64,000 nt of DNA from the NCBI GenBank assembly GCA_049515655.1, contig JBEKTW010000011.1, positions 166,943 to 230,942 on the forward strand, in the 5' to 3' direction. The stretch comes from JBEKTW01 sp049515655. GTDB lineage: Bacteria; Bacteroidota; Ignavibacteria; UBA10030; SZUA-254. Made by a program: the position numbers and the translations under genes. The notes beneath the pieces were generated by a model. The model was not told the DNA's origin, made no database searches, and was given only the letters and a program-made list of their open reading frames with translations. This document shows positions 7,364 to 17,067 of the stretch, piece by piece; within the stretch, counting starts at the first letter, position 1; every line of letters begins with the position of its first letter.

Positions 7364-10300
7364 TTATTTGCCGTCCTCGTCGATGATCTCGCGGATCTTT
7401 TTCAGGATGTCATTGGGTTCGTAGGGCTTCTGAACAAAATCTCTTGCCCCTGCTTTCAAAATCTCCGCTTTCAGACCCGGGTCCAGATACCCGCTGGCAA
7501 GAACGGCCTTGACGTTAGGATTCGCTTTCTTCATCTCCAGAAATGCCTCAAACCCGCCGAGTTTGGGTAAGCCCATGTCTGTAATGACGAGGGCAATTGT
7601 ATCCTTGTGAAGAGTGTAGATGCTTACTGCCTCCATTCCATCGGTTGCCGTAAGGATCGTGTATCCTTTGGCACCGAGAATGTTCTTGACGAGGTCCAAG
7701 AGCGTTTCCTCATCTTCGACGAGCAGGATGGTCTCATTACCGCCCCTGATGGTTTCGAGATCCTTATGTTTTTTCTCAAGGGATTCGAGGCTCTGGAGCG
7801 GGACCGGGAAATAAAGATGGCACTTCGTGCCTTGACCCAATGCGCTTTCAACATCGATGAAGCCGCGGTGGCTTTTCACCACGCCATACACGACTGCCAG
7901 GCCTAAGCCCGTGCCTCTGCCGCGTTCCTTTGTTGTGAAGAACGGCTCGAAGATGCGGCTGCGTGTGTTCTCGTCCATCCCAACTCCGGTGTCTTCCACG
8001 GCAATATGAATGTAGTGCTCTTCAATGGCGTCGGGATATTGTTCGAGGAGCCTGGCGGAGGGGACGAGCTCGGTGCTGATCGTCAATTTTCCGCCGTTCG
8101 GCATGGCATCCCGGGCGTTGACGCAGAGGTTGAGCAATGTCTGCTGTAACTGGGTGCGATCTCCAATGATGGACGGCAAGCGTTCCTGCAGTTGAAGTAG
8201 GAATATAACGGTCTTAGGAAACGTCTCGTTCAGCATCTTCGCGAGGTCTTTTATCGTCTCATTCACGTTCACAGATTCCAAAGTCACGTCACCTTTTCGA
8301 GCAAACGTCAAAATCTGCTGGACGAGATCCGCGCCGCGTCGGACTGCTTTCTTGATGACATCAACACCCTGCGAAAGACTCTGCGGGTCGGCTCTTCCTT
8401 GTTCAATAAGGGTTGTGTACCCAAGGATGATGTTGAGGATGTTATTAAAATCGTGCGCTACTCCTCCGGCAAGCGTGCCAATACTCTCCAGTTTTTGTGT
8501 CTGGCGGAGCTGTTCTTCGAGTTTCTTGTACTCGGTAATGTCCTTCATGATGCCCCGGTAGCCGACGGTATTTCCCGTGTCGTCCCGGACGGCAGTCGTT
8601 GTCTCCAGGACAATTCTCTCCTCTCCATCTTTTCTTTTGAGCACCAGCTCGTAGTCTTTGACGTATCCCTGTCGGGTGAGTAGTCGGTTCAGCTCCGACT
8701 TATGTTCAGCATTTGCATACTCGTGCAGGCCGATATTGGCCCGCAAGAATTCATCTTTTGAATTGTATCCGAACAATTCCACACCAGAGGGATTAATGTC
8801 AAGGTACCGGCCTTCAGGAGATGCGATGAAGATGACATCTTTTGATTCTTCAAACAACGTGCGATATTTTTCTTCTGATTCACGGAGTGCCTCTGCAGCC
8901 CGTATGTGCTCGGTGATGTCATACGCTGTGCCAAGTCCTGCCGGTTTTCCCTCGTATTCAATCAGTGTCGATGAAAAGTCCACCCATCGATCTTCGCCGA
9001 TCTTTGTTGCAATCATAAACTCATAACGCGGGGGCATCGGTTTGCCAAGCTGGCGTCCCAGACCCCGGTCTTTGACCAGTTCGCGAAAATCAGGGTGAAC
9101 GATATCCCAGAAATTCATTTTCAGCAGTTCTTCTTCCCTGTAGCCGGTGATAGTTTCCATCGCGGGATTAACATAGCGGAACCCGGTATCCTGGTAGATG
9201 AAGATGGCGGCCGTCGCTGTCTCTGCAAGCCTCCGGAACATTTCTTCGCTTTCACGGATGGCATCCTCACTCCGCTTGGCCTCTATCGCAGTCGCAATCT
9301 GCTGGGAGACAAATGTCAGTATCTCTTTTTCCTTCTCCCCGTACCGGATGTTCTCTTCGTACGTTTGTAGTGCCAGAACACCAAACGTGATGTCCCCTTT
9401 CTTCAACGGTACGCCCATCCAATCCAGCGACGGAGACCCGTGACGGATGACCTCCCCGAGCTCGACGAGTTCCTGCAGCCTTTCGGGAGTCGCGAGCAGC
9501 GGCTTTCCCGTCCGAAGGATATATTCCGTCAGTGCCTTTCCCAACTTGCGGGGGGCCGGAGTCGTATCTTTCTCATTGACCCAGTAAGGAAAACTTACCG
9601 TCTCGTTCAATGGATCATGGAGTGCAACATAGCAGTTCTTGGCATACATCAGCTCACCGAGAATTGCGTGAATTGAGGCATAGAGCTCATGCAAGTCCAC
9701 TGATGAATGGGCTCTTTCCGCAATCCGGTAAAGAGCCGATTGCAGTTGCTCCGACCGCTTACGCTCGGTGATGTCTTGCGCGACACCGAGGTAGCCGATG
9801 ACTTTTCCCCCAGTCTCCTTGATAATGGACGTGTTCAAGGAAATCTGAAAATCCGTGCCGTCTTTTCTCCGGTTGAAGAGTTCTCCCGTCCATCCCCCCC
9901 GCCGCGTTTTCTCCAATATCTGTCGATCGATGTCTGGGGGATTCTTCGGTGAGCCCAGGATATGCGACTGCTTCCCCAGGATTTCTTCTACCGTGTACCC
10001 ATAGCTCTCCAGAAAGCTTCTGTTGACAAAGGTGAATCGATTGTCGAGGTCGGTAATGGAGATTAACTCTGCTGCGCTTTCGAAAGCATGACCAAACAGA
10101 CGAATCTGCTGTTCGGCGCGTTTTCGGTCAACTGCCCGTGCGACCTCCGACGAGACAAACTCAAGAACCTGCTTCTCCTGCTCGCCGTAGGCATGGGGGT
10201 CGGAATAGTGTTGAACCGCCATGACCCCAATCGTTTTGTCCTCGACGATCAACGGAACACCCAGCCATATAGGACAAGGCGCGCCAACAAGGTCCGCCGC

Positions 10301-12307
10301 GCCTATACGCGCCAATTCCTCGGATCGTTTCTCATCACACAGCAACGATTCGCCGGTGCGAAGCACGTAGGCGGTCAGTCCTTTGCCGACCGAACCCTTC
10401 GGAGGAGTGATGTCCACTTCGTCCACGAAGTACGGGAAGGTGAGAATGTCCTCCTTTTCATCATACAGTGAGATATAGAAATTGTTTGCCGGCATGACCT
10501 CACTGATGATTTGATGAACCGCGCGGAAGAGGTCATCAAGAGCCGGGGAGACATCCGCTGCCTTCGCGATCCGATAGATTGCTGATTGAACTTGTTCCGC
10601 CCGCGTCCGCTCCGAGACGTCGCGCGAATTGATAACTACCCCCTCGATGCTGGGGTTGTTGATGAGATTCGTTCCGGTGGAATCAAGCACGTGCCATGAG
10701 CCATTCTTGTGGCGAACGCGATACAGCATTCTCAGTGTGCTGCCGGGAGCGGAAATCAATTGGTTCAACTTTTCCTGAACGCCGGGAAGGTCCTCGGGAT
10801 GAACGAGGTCGAAACCGGGCTCCCCGAGAAGCTCGTCATCCATATACCCGAGGATCCACTTTGAGGAAGGACTCCCGTAGCGGATGATGCCTTGTGCGTC
10901 GAGAATCGTAATGAGATCGGAGGAGTTCTGTACCAACGATTGAAAGCGTTTTCCGATTTCCTCGACTGCCTCTTGAGCGCGCTTGCGTTCAATCGCGTGG
11001 GCAATTTGACTTCCTACCGAGGTCAGAACCTCGACGTCGCGATTTGAATATGCGTTTGCGTTCTCATAGTCCTGAACGACCAGCGCGCCAATCGTTTCAC
11101 CGGCAGTCTTCAGGGGCACGCCGACCCATGAAGGTGAATTTGTTCCGACCAATTCGACTTCACCTTGTTCAACCATGCGGTCAAAGAGTTCCTGCGTCAA
11201 CAGCAAGGGTCGACCGGTTCGGAAGACGTAGGCAGTACAGCTCTTATCTATCTTCTGCGGGGGAAATGGCTGGTCGAATTGGTCTACAAAGAACGCGCTC
11301 TCAACCATTCCGGTGGACTTGTTGTAGAGAGCAATGAAGCAATTCTCTGCATAGACTACCTTCTTGAGGGAGCGATGAGTTAATTGCAGCAGTTCATCGA
11401 GATTTGCGGTTGTATTCACTCCCTCGATAATTTCGAGAATTGCCTGGCGTTCAACCTCAGTCCGTTTGAGCTCGGTGATATCTCTAATCGTGCCGATTAC
11501 TCCAATGATCTGGCCGTTCGCGTTGAGGTGGGGTCCATAGGTTCCGACTACCCATCCCGACCTTCCAGTCTGCGGGATAGTGAAGTGTGTATCTTCTGAG
11601 TTGACCGTTTCACCATTGAGCGCCTTCTTCAATACATCGTCGGCATAGAGTCCGTTGACGGTCGGAAATATTTCGAGAGCGGGTTTTCCCGTGACCTCCT
11701 TCGCCGTCAGCCCCGTGAGTTCCTCCATGAATGAATTCCAGACGACGTAACGGAGGTCACGATCGTAAACAACGATCCCGACGCCGGCGTTGAAAACGAT
11801 CTCTTTGTTGAATTGGTCTGATTCTCGAAGTGTTTCCTGCGCCCGTTTGTGCTCCGTAATATCCATGCCGAACCCGAAGCATCCTGAGATCTTTCCGTCT
11901 GATTCGTAAAGTGGCTCTACACGCGATTGGTAGATCCGTTCGTCCCAATCAATTTCAAAGTCGGAAGGTGTGCCTTTCAGTGCACGCCGGTGCGCGGCGA
12001 TGGCAGGAAATTCTGGGTCATCCGTTTTGAAGTACTCGAAGAGGGTCATGCCGACAACCTGGTTTGGTTGCAGGCCGAGGGATGGAAGTGCACCCCCGAT
12101 CAACATCGTAAACTGAAGGTTGAGGTCGGTCGACCAGAAAATGACCGGCATCTGGTCAACGAGTACCTGGAGTCCGGCTTCCCGTTCATGAAGGGACTTC
12201 CTTAATTGCTCACGCTCTAAACGTAGAGTCTTAAGTTCGGCCGCTTGCCTCCGTGGAACCTTCGGGCCTCTCGCAAGCTTTTTCCCGGTCTTGCGTTCAC
12301 CCTTCAT
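7364..12307 (-). CDS. Large soluble hybrid histidine kinase with PAS/GAF cassettes
   Basis: This 1647-aa sensor kinase has no evident membrane segments. Approximate order: PAS 40-155, PAS 162-282, GAF 288-445, PAS 450-570, GAF 575-730, PAS 738-852, GAF 858-1015, PAS 1020-1137, PAS 1142-1263, dimerisation/phosphoacceptor domain with H1285 in GGVAHDFNN, HATPase (N box VNARDAMPNGG about 1396, G boxes DTGVGM and GTGLGLAV), and a receiver domain 1525-1645 with D1577 (VITDMGLP). The three GAF domains are recognisable copies of one another. Signals are probably cytoplasmic small molecules or redox state. Output is a phosphorylated receiver without an effector, so a partner regulator must exist elsewhere. 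It follows the aminotransferase gene by 19 bp and is probably co-transcribed with it. Two cassettes are closely related to the kinase at 24282. Confidence 0.93.
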   Translation of the reverse strand: MKGERKTGKKLARGPKVPRRQAAELKTLRLEREQLRKSLHEREAGLQVLVDQMPVIFWSTDLNLQFTMLIGGALPSLGLQPNQVVGMTLFEYFKTDDPEFPAIAAHRRALKGTPSDFEIDWDERIYQSRVEPLYESDGKISGCFGFGMDITEHKRAQETLRESDQFNKEIVFNAGVGIVVYDRDLRYVVWNSFMEELTGLTAKEVTGKPALEIFPTVNGLYADDVLKKALNGETVNSEDTHFTIPQTGRSGWVVGTYGPHLNANGQIIGVIGTIRDITELKRTEVERQAILEIIEGVNTTANLDELLQLTHRSLKKVVYAENCFIALYNKSTGMVESAFFVDQFDQPFPPQKIDKSCTAYVFRTGRPLLLTQELFDRMVEQGEVELVGTNSPSWVGVPLKTAGETIGALVVQDYENANAYSNRDVEVLTSVGSQIAHAIERKRAQEAVEEIGKRFQSLVQNSSDLITILDAQGIIRYGSPSSKWILGYMDDELLGEPGFDLVHPEDLPGVQEKLNQLISAPGSTLRMLYRVRHKNGSWHVLDSTGTNLINNPSIEGVVINSRDVSERTRAEQVQSAIYRIAKAADVSPALDDLFRAVHQIISEVMPANNFYISLYDEKEDILTFPYFVDEVDITPPKGSVGKGLTAYVLRTGESLLCDEKRSEELARIGAADLVGAPCPIWLGVPLIVEDKTIGVMAVQHYSDPHAYGEQEKQVLEFVSSEVARAVDRKRAEQQIRLFGHAFESAAELISITDLDNRFTFVNRSFLESYGYTVEEILGKQSHILGSPKNPPDIDRQILEKTRRGGWTGELFNRRKDGTDFQISLNTSIIKETGGKVIGYLGVAQDITERKRSEQLQSALYRIAERAHSSVDLHELYASIHAILGELMYAKNCYVALHDPLNETVSFPYWVNEKDTTPAPRKLGKALTEYILRTGKPLLATPERLQELVELGEVIRHGSPSLDWMGVPLKKGDITFGVLALQTYEENIRYGEKEKEILTFVSQQIATAIEAKRSEDAIRESEEMFRRLAETATAAIFIYQDTGFRYVNPAMETITGYREEELLKMNFWDIVHPDFRELVKDRGLGRQLGKPMPPRYEFMIATKIGEDRWVDFSSTLIEYEGKPAGLGTAYDITEHIRAAEALRESEEKYRTLFEESKDVIFIASPEGRYLDINPSGVELFGYNSKDEFLRANIGLHEYANAEHKSELNRLLTRQGYVKDYELVLKRKDGEERIVLETTTAVRDDTGNTVGYRGIMKDITEYKKLEEQLRQTQKLESIGTLAGGVAHDFNNILNIILGYTTLIEQGRADPQSLSQGVDVIKKAVRRGADLVQQILTFARKGDVTLESVNVNETIKDLAKMLNETFPKTVIFLLQLQERLPSIIGDRTQLQQTLLNLCVNARDAMPNGGKLTISTELVPSARLLEQYPDAIEEHYIHIAVEDTGVGMDENTRSRIFEPFFTTKERGRGTGLGLAVVYGVVKSHRGFIDVESALGQGTKCHLYFPVPLQSLESLEKKHKDLETIRGGNETILLVEDEETLLDLVKNILGAKGYTILTATDGMEAVSIYTLHKDTIALVITDMGLPKLGGFEAFLEMKKANPNVKAVLASGYLDPGLKAEILKAGARDFVQKPYEPNDILKKIREIIDEDGK

Positions 12308-12326
12308 GGTATGTCCGACGAGGGTA

Positions 12327-13490
12327 CTATTTCAAGGTCTTGGCGATTCGTTCCAGAGCCGTCTCAATGTTCGGGATGGAGTTTGCGTACGAGAACCGCA
12401 GGTAGCCTTCACCCATCCGACCGAATGCCGTTCCGGAAAGACAAGCTACGCCGGCTTCGTTCAGGAAAATGGTCTCGAGTTCGCGCGAGGTTTTACCCGT
12501 GCCGGTGATATTCGGAAAGACATAGAAAGCTCCGAGAGGCTTCTTGCAACGAATACCCTTGATTGAATTGAGTCCGTTGACAATCACATCGCGGCGGCGT
12601 TTGAATTCCTCCACCATTCTCTCAGCGTCGCGCTGAGGGCCTGTCAGTGCTTCGATGGCCGCAATTTGGGAGAAACTCGCCGTGCAGGAATTCACGTTGA
12701 TTTGTAATTTTGTCACATATGCAGCAAGTTCCTCCGGCATGACTCCATAGCCAAGGCGCCATCCGGTCATTGCGTACGTCTTGGAGAAACCATCGAGGAT
12801 GACCGTCCGTTCCTGCATTCCGGGCACTGAGGCGATGCTGAATTGTCGGTGGCCGTCATACAGGATGTGTCCGTAGATTTCGTCCGAGAGTACGAGCAGG
12901 TTGTGTTCAATGGCCAGTTTCGCAATCTCACGGATGTCGTTTTCGGTGAGAACTCCGCCCGTAGGATTTTGCGGCGAGTTGATGATCAACAGTCGGGTCT
13001 TCTTCGTGATGAGTCGCTTCAGATCGTCGATCGAGAAACGGAAATCACGATCTTCCTTCAACTGCAATGGAATCGCTTTCCCGCCGACGAACTGGATCAC
13101 CGATTCGTAAATTGGGAAACCAGGGTTGGGGTAAATCACCTCATCGCCTTCATCAACACACGCTGTGATGACGAAGTACATGATGGGTTTTCCCCCCGGC
13201 GTGAAAACTACGTGCTCGGGTTTGACTTCTATCCCTCGTGTCTCTGATATGTGCTTTGCTATTGTCGCGCGTGCCTGCGGAAGGCCGGCTGCGGGACCGT
13301 AATGTGTAAACCCGTCATCGAGAGCTTTCTTCGCAGCATTCTTGATATTTGACGGTGTGTCAAAATCCGGTTCTCCGATTTCCAGGTGAATAATGTTCTT
13401 TCCTTGTGCCTCAAGGGCGCGTGCCTTGGCCAATACTTCAAAGGCCGTCTCAGTTCCCAATCGGCTCATTCGCTTTGCAACGTGAATCAT
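12327..13490 (-). CDS. Class I/II pyridoxal-phosphate aminotransferase, aspartate aminotransferase-like
   Basis: This 387-aa cytoplasmic enzyme transfers amino groups between an amino acid and a 2-oxo acid. The substrate and cofactor regions are all visible: EIGEPDFDTP (about 38-46), YPNPGFP, NSPQNPTGG (about 171), DEIYGHILYDG, and the pyridoxal-phosphate lysine K237 in GFSKTYAMTGWRLGYG. The C-terminal arginine region reads GYLRFSYA. The ATG follows a GAGGAG ribosome-binding site and a good promoter (13517-13545). The most likely substrate is aspartate or a broad amino acid set, as for AspC/AspB-like class Ib enzymes, but the exact one is uncertain. The downstream hybrid kinase gene begins 19 bp later. 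Confidence 0.93.
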   Translation of the reverse strand: MIHVAKRMSRLGTETAFEVLAKARALEAQGKNIIHLEIGEPDFDTPSNIKNAAKKALDDGFTHYGPAAGLPQARATIAKHISETRGIEVKPEHVVFTPGGKPIMYFVITACVDEGDEVIYPNPGFPIYESVIQFVGGKAIPLQLKEDRDFRFSIDDLKRLITKKTRLLIINSPQNPTGGVLTENDIREIAKLAIEHNLLVLSDEIYGHILYDGHRQFSIASVPGMQERTVILDGFSKTYAMTGWRLGYGVMPEELAAYVTKLQINVNSCTASFSQIAAIEALTGPQRDAERMVEEFKRRRDVIVNGLNSIKGIRCKKPLGAFYVFPNITGTGKTSRELETIFLNEAGVACLSGTAFGRMGEGYLRFSYANSIPNIETALERIAKTLK

Positions 13491-13516
13491 AGAAACTCCT
13501 CTATTGTTATTGGGAG

Positions 13517-13545
13517 AATATAAGGGGAAATTGTGAGAATCTCAA
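13517..13545 (-). promoter_or_regulatory. Promoter of the aminotransferase-kinase operon
   Basis: On the minus strand, TTGAGA (13545-13540) and TATATT (13522-13517) are separated by exactly 17 bp. About 26 bp later the start codon follows, preceded by GAGGAG. This is one of the best sigma-70-like matches in the window. Confidence 0.6.
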
Positions 13546-13688
13546 CATTTCTCGAATGAAGTGCATCGTCAGTTTCGTCCTGACATCTCTAGATGATCAT
13601 GGTCGGCCTCTTGACCGGTTGGAGCAATAATGAAATGGGCATATAATTGCCTAAAGAGTGCACAAAAGCATGACCAGAATGTGAGAGC

Positions 13689-13937
13689 TTATTGGAGTGA
13701 GTTGTCCGAAATGAACATCTGTACCATCGGGAACACCGGGAAAATCACTGCCGTGCAGTACTTGTAAATATCATCCTGTGAGCCCGCTTCCCGTGGGTTA
13801 CCCAGAATGCCTAATCCGAGATTCAGCCTCGCCTCGACGCCCGAGAATTCTTTCGAACAGAGGACATGGCGCTCGTTGAGATTGAAATCCACATTGTCTG
13901 CGACGCCAACATGTGTCGTCAGAATGAACAGTCGCAA
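13689..13937 (-). pseudogene. Probable remnant of a beta-barrel or other secreted protein gene
   Basis: An 82-codon frame reads like the C-terminal part of an outer-membrane protein (DFNLNERHVLCSKEFSGV, GLGILGNPREAGSQDDIYKY, PVFPMVQMF). It has no signal peptide, promoter or ribosome-binding site, and upstream codons run into stops. It occupies most of the 490-bp gap between the aminotransferase promoter and the efflux operon end. Best read as a decayed gene; a short unknown protein cannot be excluded. The remaining ~140 bp toward the promoter hold nothing recognisable. Confidence 0.3.
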
Positions 13938-13982
13938 TTCCGATGATGGAAGGTCGGCGGGTGCCCGTGGCCCGTGATTCCT

Positions 13983-16900
13983 TCAGGCCTTGGGTTTCAG
14001 GATTTTATACATGACCGGCAAGAGATAAAGATTCGTGAGTGCCGCCAGCAGGAGACCGCTGACGATGACGACTGCAAGGGGTTTTTGAGTTTCGCTTCCA
14101 ATCCCGGTTGAGAATGCCGCGGGCAACAAACCGATCATTGCCAGCAAAGCGACCATGACAATGGGCCGCACCTGCTTGCCGCACGCGTATTTCAAGAGGC
14201 CTGTGATGTCCTCAAATTCATCGCGGTGTTTCTTGACGTAGCTGAGGAGCACCACGCCATTTTGCACGCTGACCCCGAAGAGAGCGATGAACCCAATGCC
14301 CGCAGACACGGAGAAATGGAAGTGCATGAGTAAGAGCCCGAATATTCCACCAATTGTCACGAAGGGAACGTTCGCCAGGCTTATGAGCGCATACGACCAT
14401 GAATCAAATGTCGAATAGAGCAAGATCAGGATAAGCAAGATGCTCAGTGGTACGACGAGAGCGAGGCGGCGCATCGCGCGCTGCTGGTTTTCAAATTCTC
14501 CGCCCCAGACAGTGTAGTATCCGCTCTGAAGTTTCACCTGCTGGGCAACTTTCAACTGGGCTTCACTCACGGCGCCGCCCAGGTCTCTGCCGCGCACACT
14601 GAATTTTACGGCAATGTACCTGGAATTCTGCTCCCGGTAGATGAAGGCGGCGCCGGGGACGTAGGAAATCTGCGAGAGAAGAGAGAGCGGGACTTTCTGC
14701 CCGTTGCTAGCCGAGACGAGAAGCGACGAAATTTTCTCGGCTGAATTTCTGAAGGGCTCCTGCATGCGAACAACGACGTCGAAATGTTTTTCACCTTCAT
14801 AAAACTGCGTCGCAACTTTGCCGCCGATGCTGGTCTCGATCAGCTCCTGAACGTCGCTGACGTTGATACCATATCGCGCCGCCTTCATCCTGTCAATCTC
14901 CACTTGCAGAACCGGTTGACCCATCTCCCGAAAAATTCCGACATCCCTTATTCCATTAACAGTCCGGAGTACATCATAAATATTCCGGGCCGCATCTTCA
15001 AGCCTGGTGATGTCGTCGCCGAAGACCTTCACGGCCAGTTCGCCTTTGACCCCGAGTACCGCCTCCTCAACGTTGTCCGAAATCGGTTGCGAGAAGTTGA
15101 TGTCAATGCCGGGCAGTGCGTCGAGTTTTGTGGTCATGTCTTCAATCAGCAGCGACTTGTCATGATGTTGCTTCCACTCATCTTGCGGCTTCAAATCCAC
15201 AAAAAACTCGGCATTAAAAAAGCCCGTGGCATCTGTTCCGTCATCGGGTCTTCCAAGCTGAGAAACAACTGTCTTGACTTCGTCATACGAATGGAGCATC
15301 CTCCGAATCCGGGATGTTGTCGAGTCTGCCTCCGTCGGGCTGATACTCATGGGGAGGGTGGCTCGGACCCAGAGCGCGCCTTCGTTCAGGTGTGGGAGAA
15401 ATTCCGTTCCGAGGAATTGTGCGCAATACAGGCTTAGGAGGAGCAACAGTATTGCGCCTCCGAACACCTTCTTGTCGTGACGAAGCACATATTCCAGAGA
15501 CCGGTCGTAGAACTTGTGAAGGTAGTGGAGGATCGGACTTTTTTCTTTAAGGCGTCCCTTGAGAAGGTCGGCAGCGAGCGCCGGAACGAGGGTGAGACTG
15601 AGTGCCATCGCGCCGAGAAGGGCGAAGCCGAGAGTGAATGCCAGTGGCGAAAACATGCGTCCTTCGATCTTCTCGAACGAGAAGATGGGGAGCATCGCCG
15701 CAATAATGATGATGATAGAAAAGAAAACCGGTTTGCTCACTCCGACCGCCGTGTCCTGGATCAGGGCCATGCGTTCAGTATCCTCCGTCACGCGCTGGAG
15801 CGCAAGCCGGGCGAATATCCCCTCGATCATGATGACGGCTCCGTCGATGATTACGCCAAAATCAATCGCTCCGAGTGAGAGCAGGTTCGCCGACATCCCC
15901 CGCAGCCACATGAGTATGAATGCAATAAGCAGGGCCAGGGGAACGACCATCGCCGCGATAACGGCGCTCCGGACGTTTCCAAGGAAGATGAAAAGCGTCG
16001 CTATCACCAGGAACATCCCCAGCAGCAAATTATGCATGACCGTGTGAGTCGTGACCCCGATGAGGTGTGACCGGTCGTAGTACGGCACGACCCTTACATT
16101 CTTCGGAAGGATGCGGGAGTTTAACTCTTCAACCTTGGCCTCAATGAGCTTGATGACCTCCGACGCGTTTTCGCCCCGCCGCATCAGAACGAATCCCTCG
16201 ACGACATCGTCATCTTCGTTCCACCCGACCTGCCCCAGGCGGACCGCATGACTGATTCTCACGTCCGCGAGTTGTCCTACCTTAATCGGAGTGCCCTGAT
16301 TCGTCGTGAGGACGATGTTCTTTATGTCGTTCAGCTCTCTCAGTAATCCTACGCCGCGGAAAACAAAACCCTGTTTGCCTTGCTCAACGATACTGCCCCC
16401 GGCGTTGGCATTGTTCGAAGAGACGGCGTCAAGGACTTGATGGAGCGAAATCCCGTAGTAAGCGAGTTTTTGCGGACTGATAGCAATTTCGTATTGCTTT
16501 GTCGGACCACCGAAACTGACGACATCGACGACTCCCGGCACGCTTTTGAACTGTCGCTCAAGGACCCAATCCTCAATCGTCTTCAAATCCATGGTGCTGA
16601 TATCCTTCCCGACGAGAATGTAGCGGTAGAGCTCGCCCGTGGGTCCACTTTCGGCAGCGAGCTGAGGGGTGACGCCATCGGGGAGTGAAGGATTCTGGAG
16701 GTTTTCGGTGACTTTCGTTCTCGCGTAGAAATCGTCCGTGTTGTCATCGAACGTCAGGGTGACGGCCGATAGTCCGAAGAGCGACACAGACCGCAAACTG
16801 ATGAGATGGGGGATGCCGTTCATTCCGGTTTCGAGGGGCACGGTGACGAACTTTTCGAGCTCTTCCGCGCTGCGCCCCGGCCATTGGGAGATTATTTGGA

Positions 16901-17039
16901 CTTTTGTGTTCACCAGATCCGGGTATGCCTCGATGGGAAGTTGGGTGAATGCGAAGATCCCGGCGGCCGCAATGAGAAGGACTGTGAAATACACAACCAG
17001 CCGTTCACGCAGAGAAAGAGCGATCAGTTTTTCAAGCAT
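13983..17039 (-). CDS. Heavy-metal efflux RND pump, CzcA/CusA family
   Basis: The inner-membrane proton antiporter drives metal cations through adaptor and TolC channel to the outside. The 1018-aa protein shows the RND repeat architecture: a first transmembrane helix (residues 12-30), a large periplasmic loop, six helices from about 335 to 520, a second loop and six terminal helices. The proton-relay segment AIDFGVIIDGAVIMIE carries D393, D399 and E406, diagnostic for the heavy-metal (HME) subfamily. The frame is open to 17093, but the extra 18 residues are unlike the family and would overlap the preceding gene; ATG at 17039 gives the usual MLEKLIALSLRERLVV start. It is the last gene of the operon. 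Metal specificity (copper/silver versus zinc/cobalt/nickel) was not resolved. Confidence 0.92.
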   Translation of the reverse strand: MLEKLIALSLRERLVVYFTVLLIAAAGIFAFTQLPIEAYPDLVNTKVQIISQWPGRSAEELEKFVTVPLETGMNGIPHLISLRSVSLFGLSAVTLTFDDNTDDFYARTKVTENLQNPSLPDGVTPQLAAESGPTGELYRYILVGKDISTMDLKTIEDWVLERQFKSVPGVVDVVSFGGPTKQYEIAISPQKLAYYGISLHQVLDAVSSNNANAGGSIVEQGKQGFVFRGVGLLRELNDIKNIVLTTNQGTPIKVGQLADVRISHAVRLGQVGWNEDDDVVEGFVLMRRGENASEVIKLIEAKVEELNSRILPKNVRVVPYYDRSHLIGVTTHTVMHNLLLGMFLVIATLFIFLGNVRSAVIAAMVVPLALLIAFILMWLRGMSANLLSLGAIDFGVIIDGAVIMIEGIFARLALQRVTEDTERMALIQDTAVGVSKPVFFSIIIIIAAMLPIFSFEKIEGRMFSPLAFTLGFALLGAMALSLTLVPALAADLLKGRLKEKSPILHYLHKFYDRSLEYVLRHDKKVFGGAILLLLLSLYCAQFLGTEFLPHLNEGALWVRATLPMSISPTEADSTTSRIRRMLHSYDEVKTVVSQLGRPDDGTDATGFFNAEFFVDLKPQDEWKQHHDKSLLIEDMTTKLDALPGIDINFSQPISDNVEEAVLGVKGELAVKVFGDDITRLEDAARNIYDVLRTVNGIRDVGIFREMGQPVLQVEIDRMKAARYGINVSDVQELIETSIGGKVATQFYEGEKHFDVVVRMQEPFRNSAEKISSLLVSASNGQKVPLSLLSQISYVPGAAFIYREQNSRYIAVKFSVRGRDLGGAVSEAQLKVAQQVKLQSGYYTVWGGEFENQQRAMRRLALVVPLSILLILILLYSTFDSWSYALISLANVPFVTIGGIFGLLLMHFHFSVSAGIGFIALFGVSVQNGVVLLSYVKKHRDEFEDITGLLKYACGKQVRPIVMVALLAMIGLLPAAFSTGIGSETQKPLAVVIVSGLLLAALTNLYLLPVMYKILKPKA

Positions 17040-17067
17040 AGGGTCTTCATGTAAGAAAGTTGAACAC

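Noticed and set aside
15477..16047. Overlapping plus-strand frames opposite the CzcA gene
   Set aside because: Antisense to a conserved membrane protein; no independent support.
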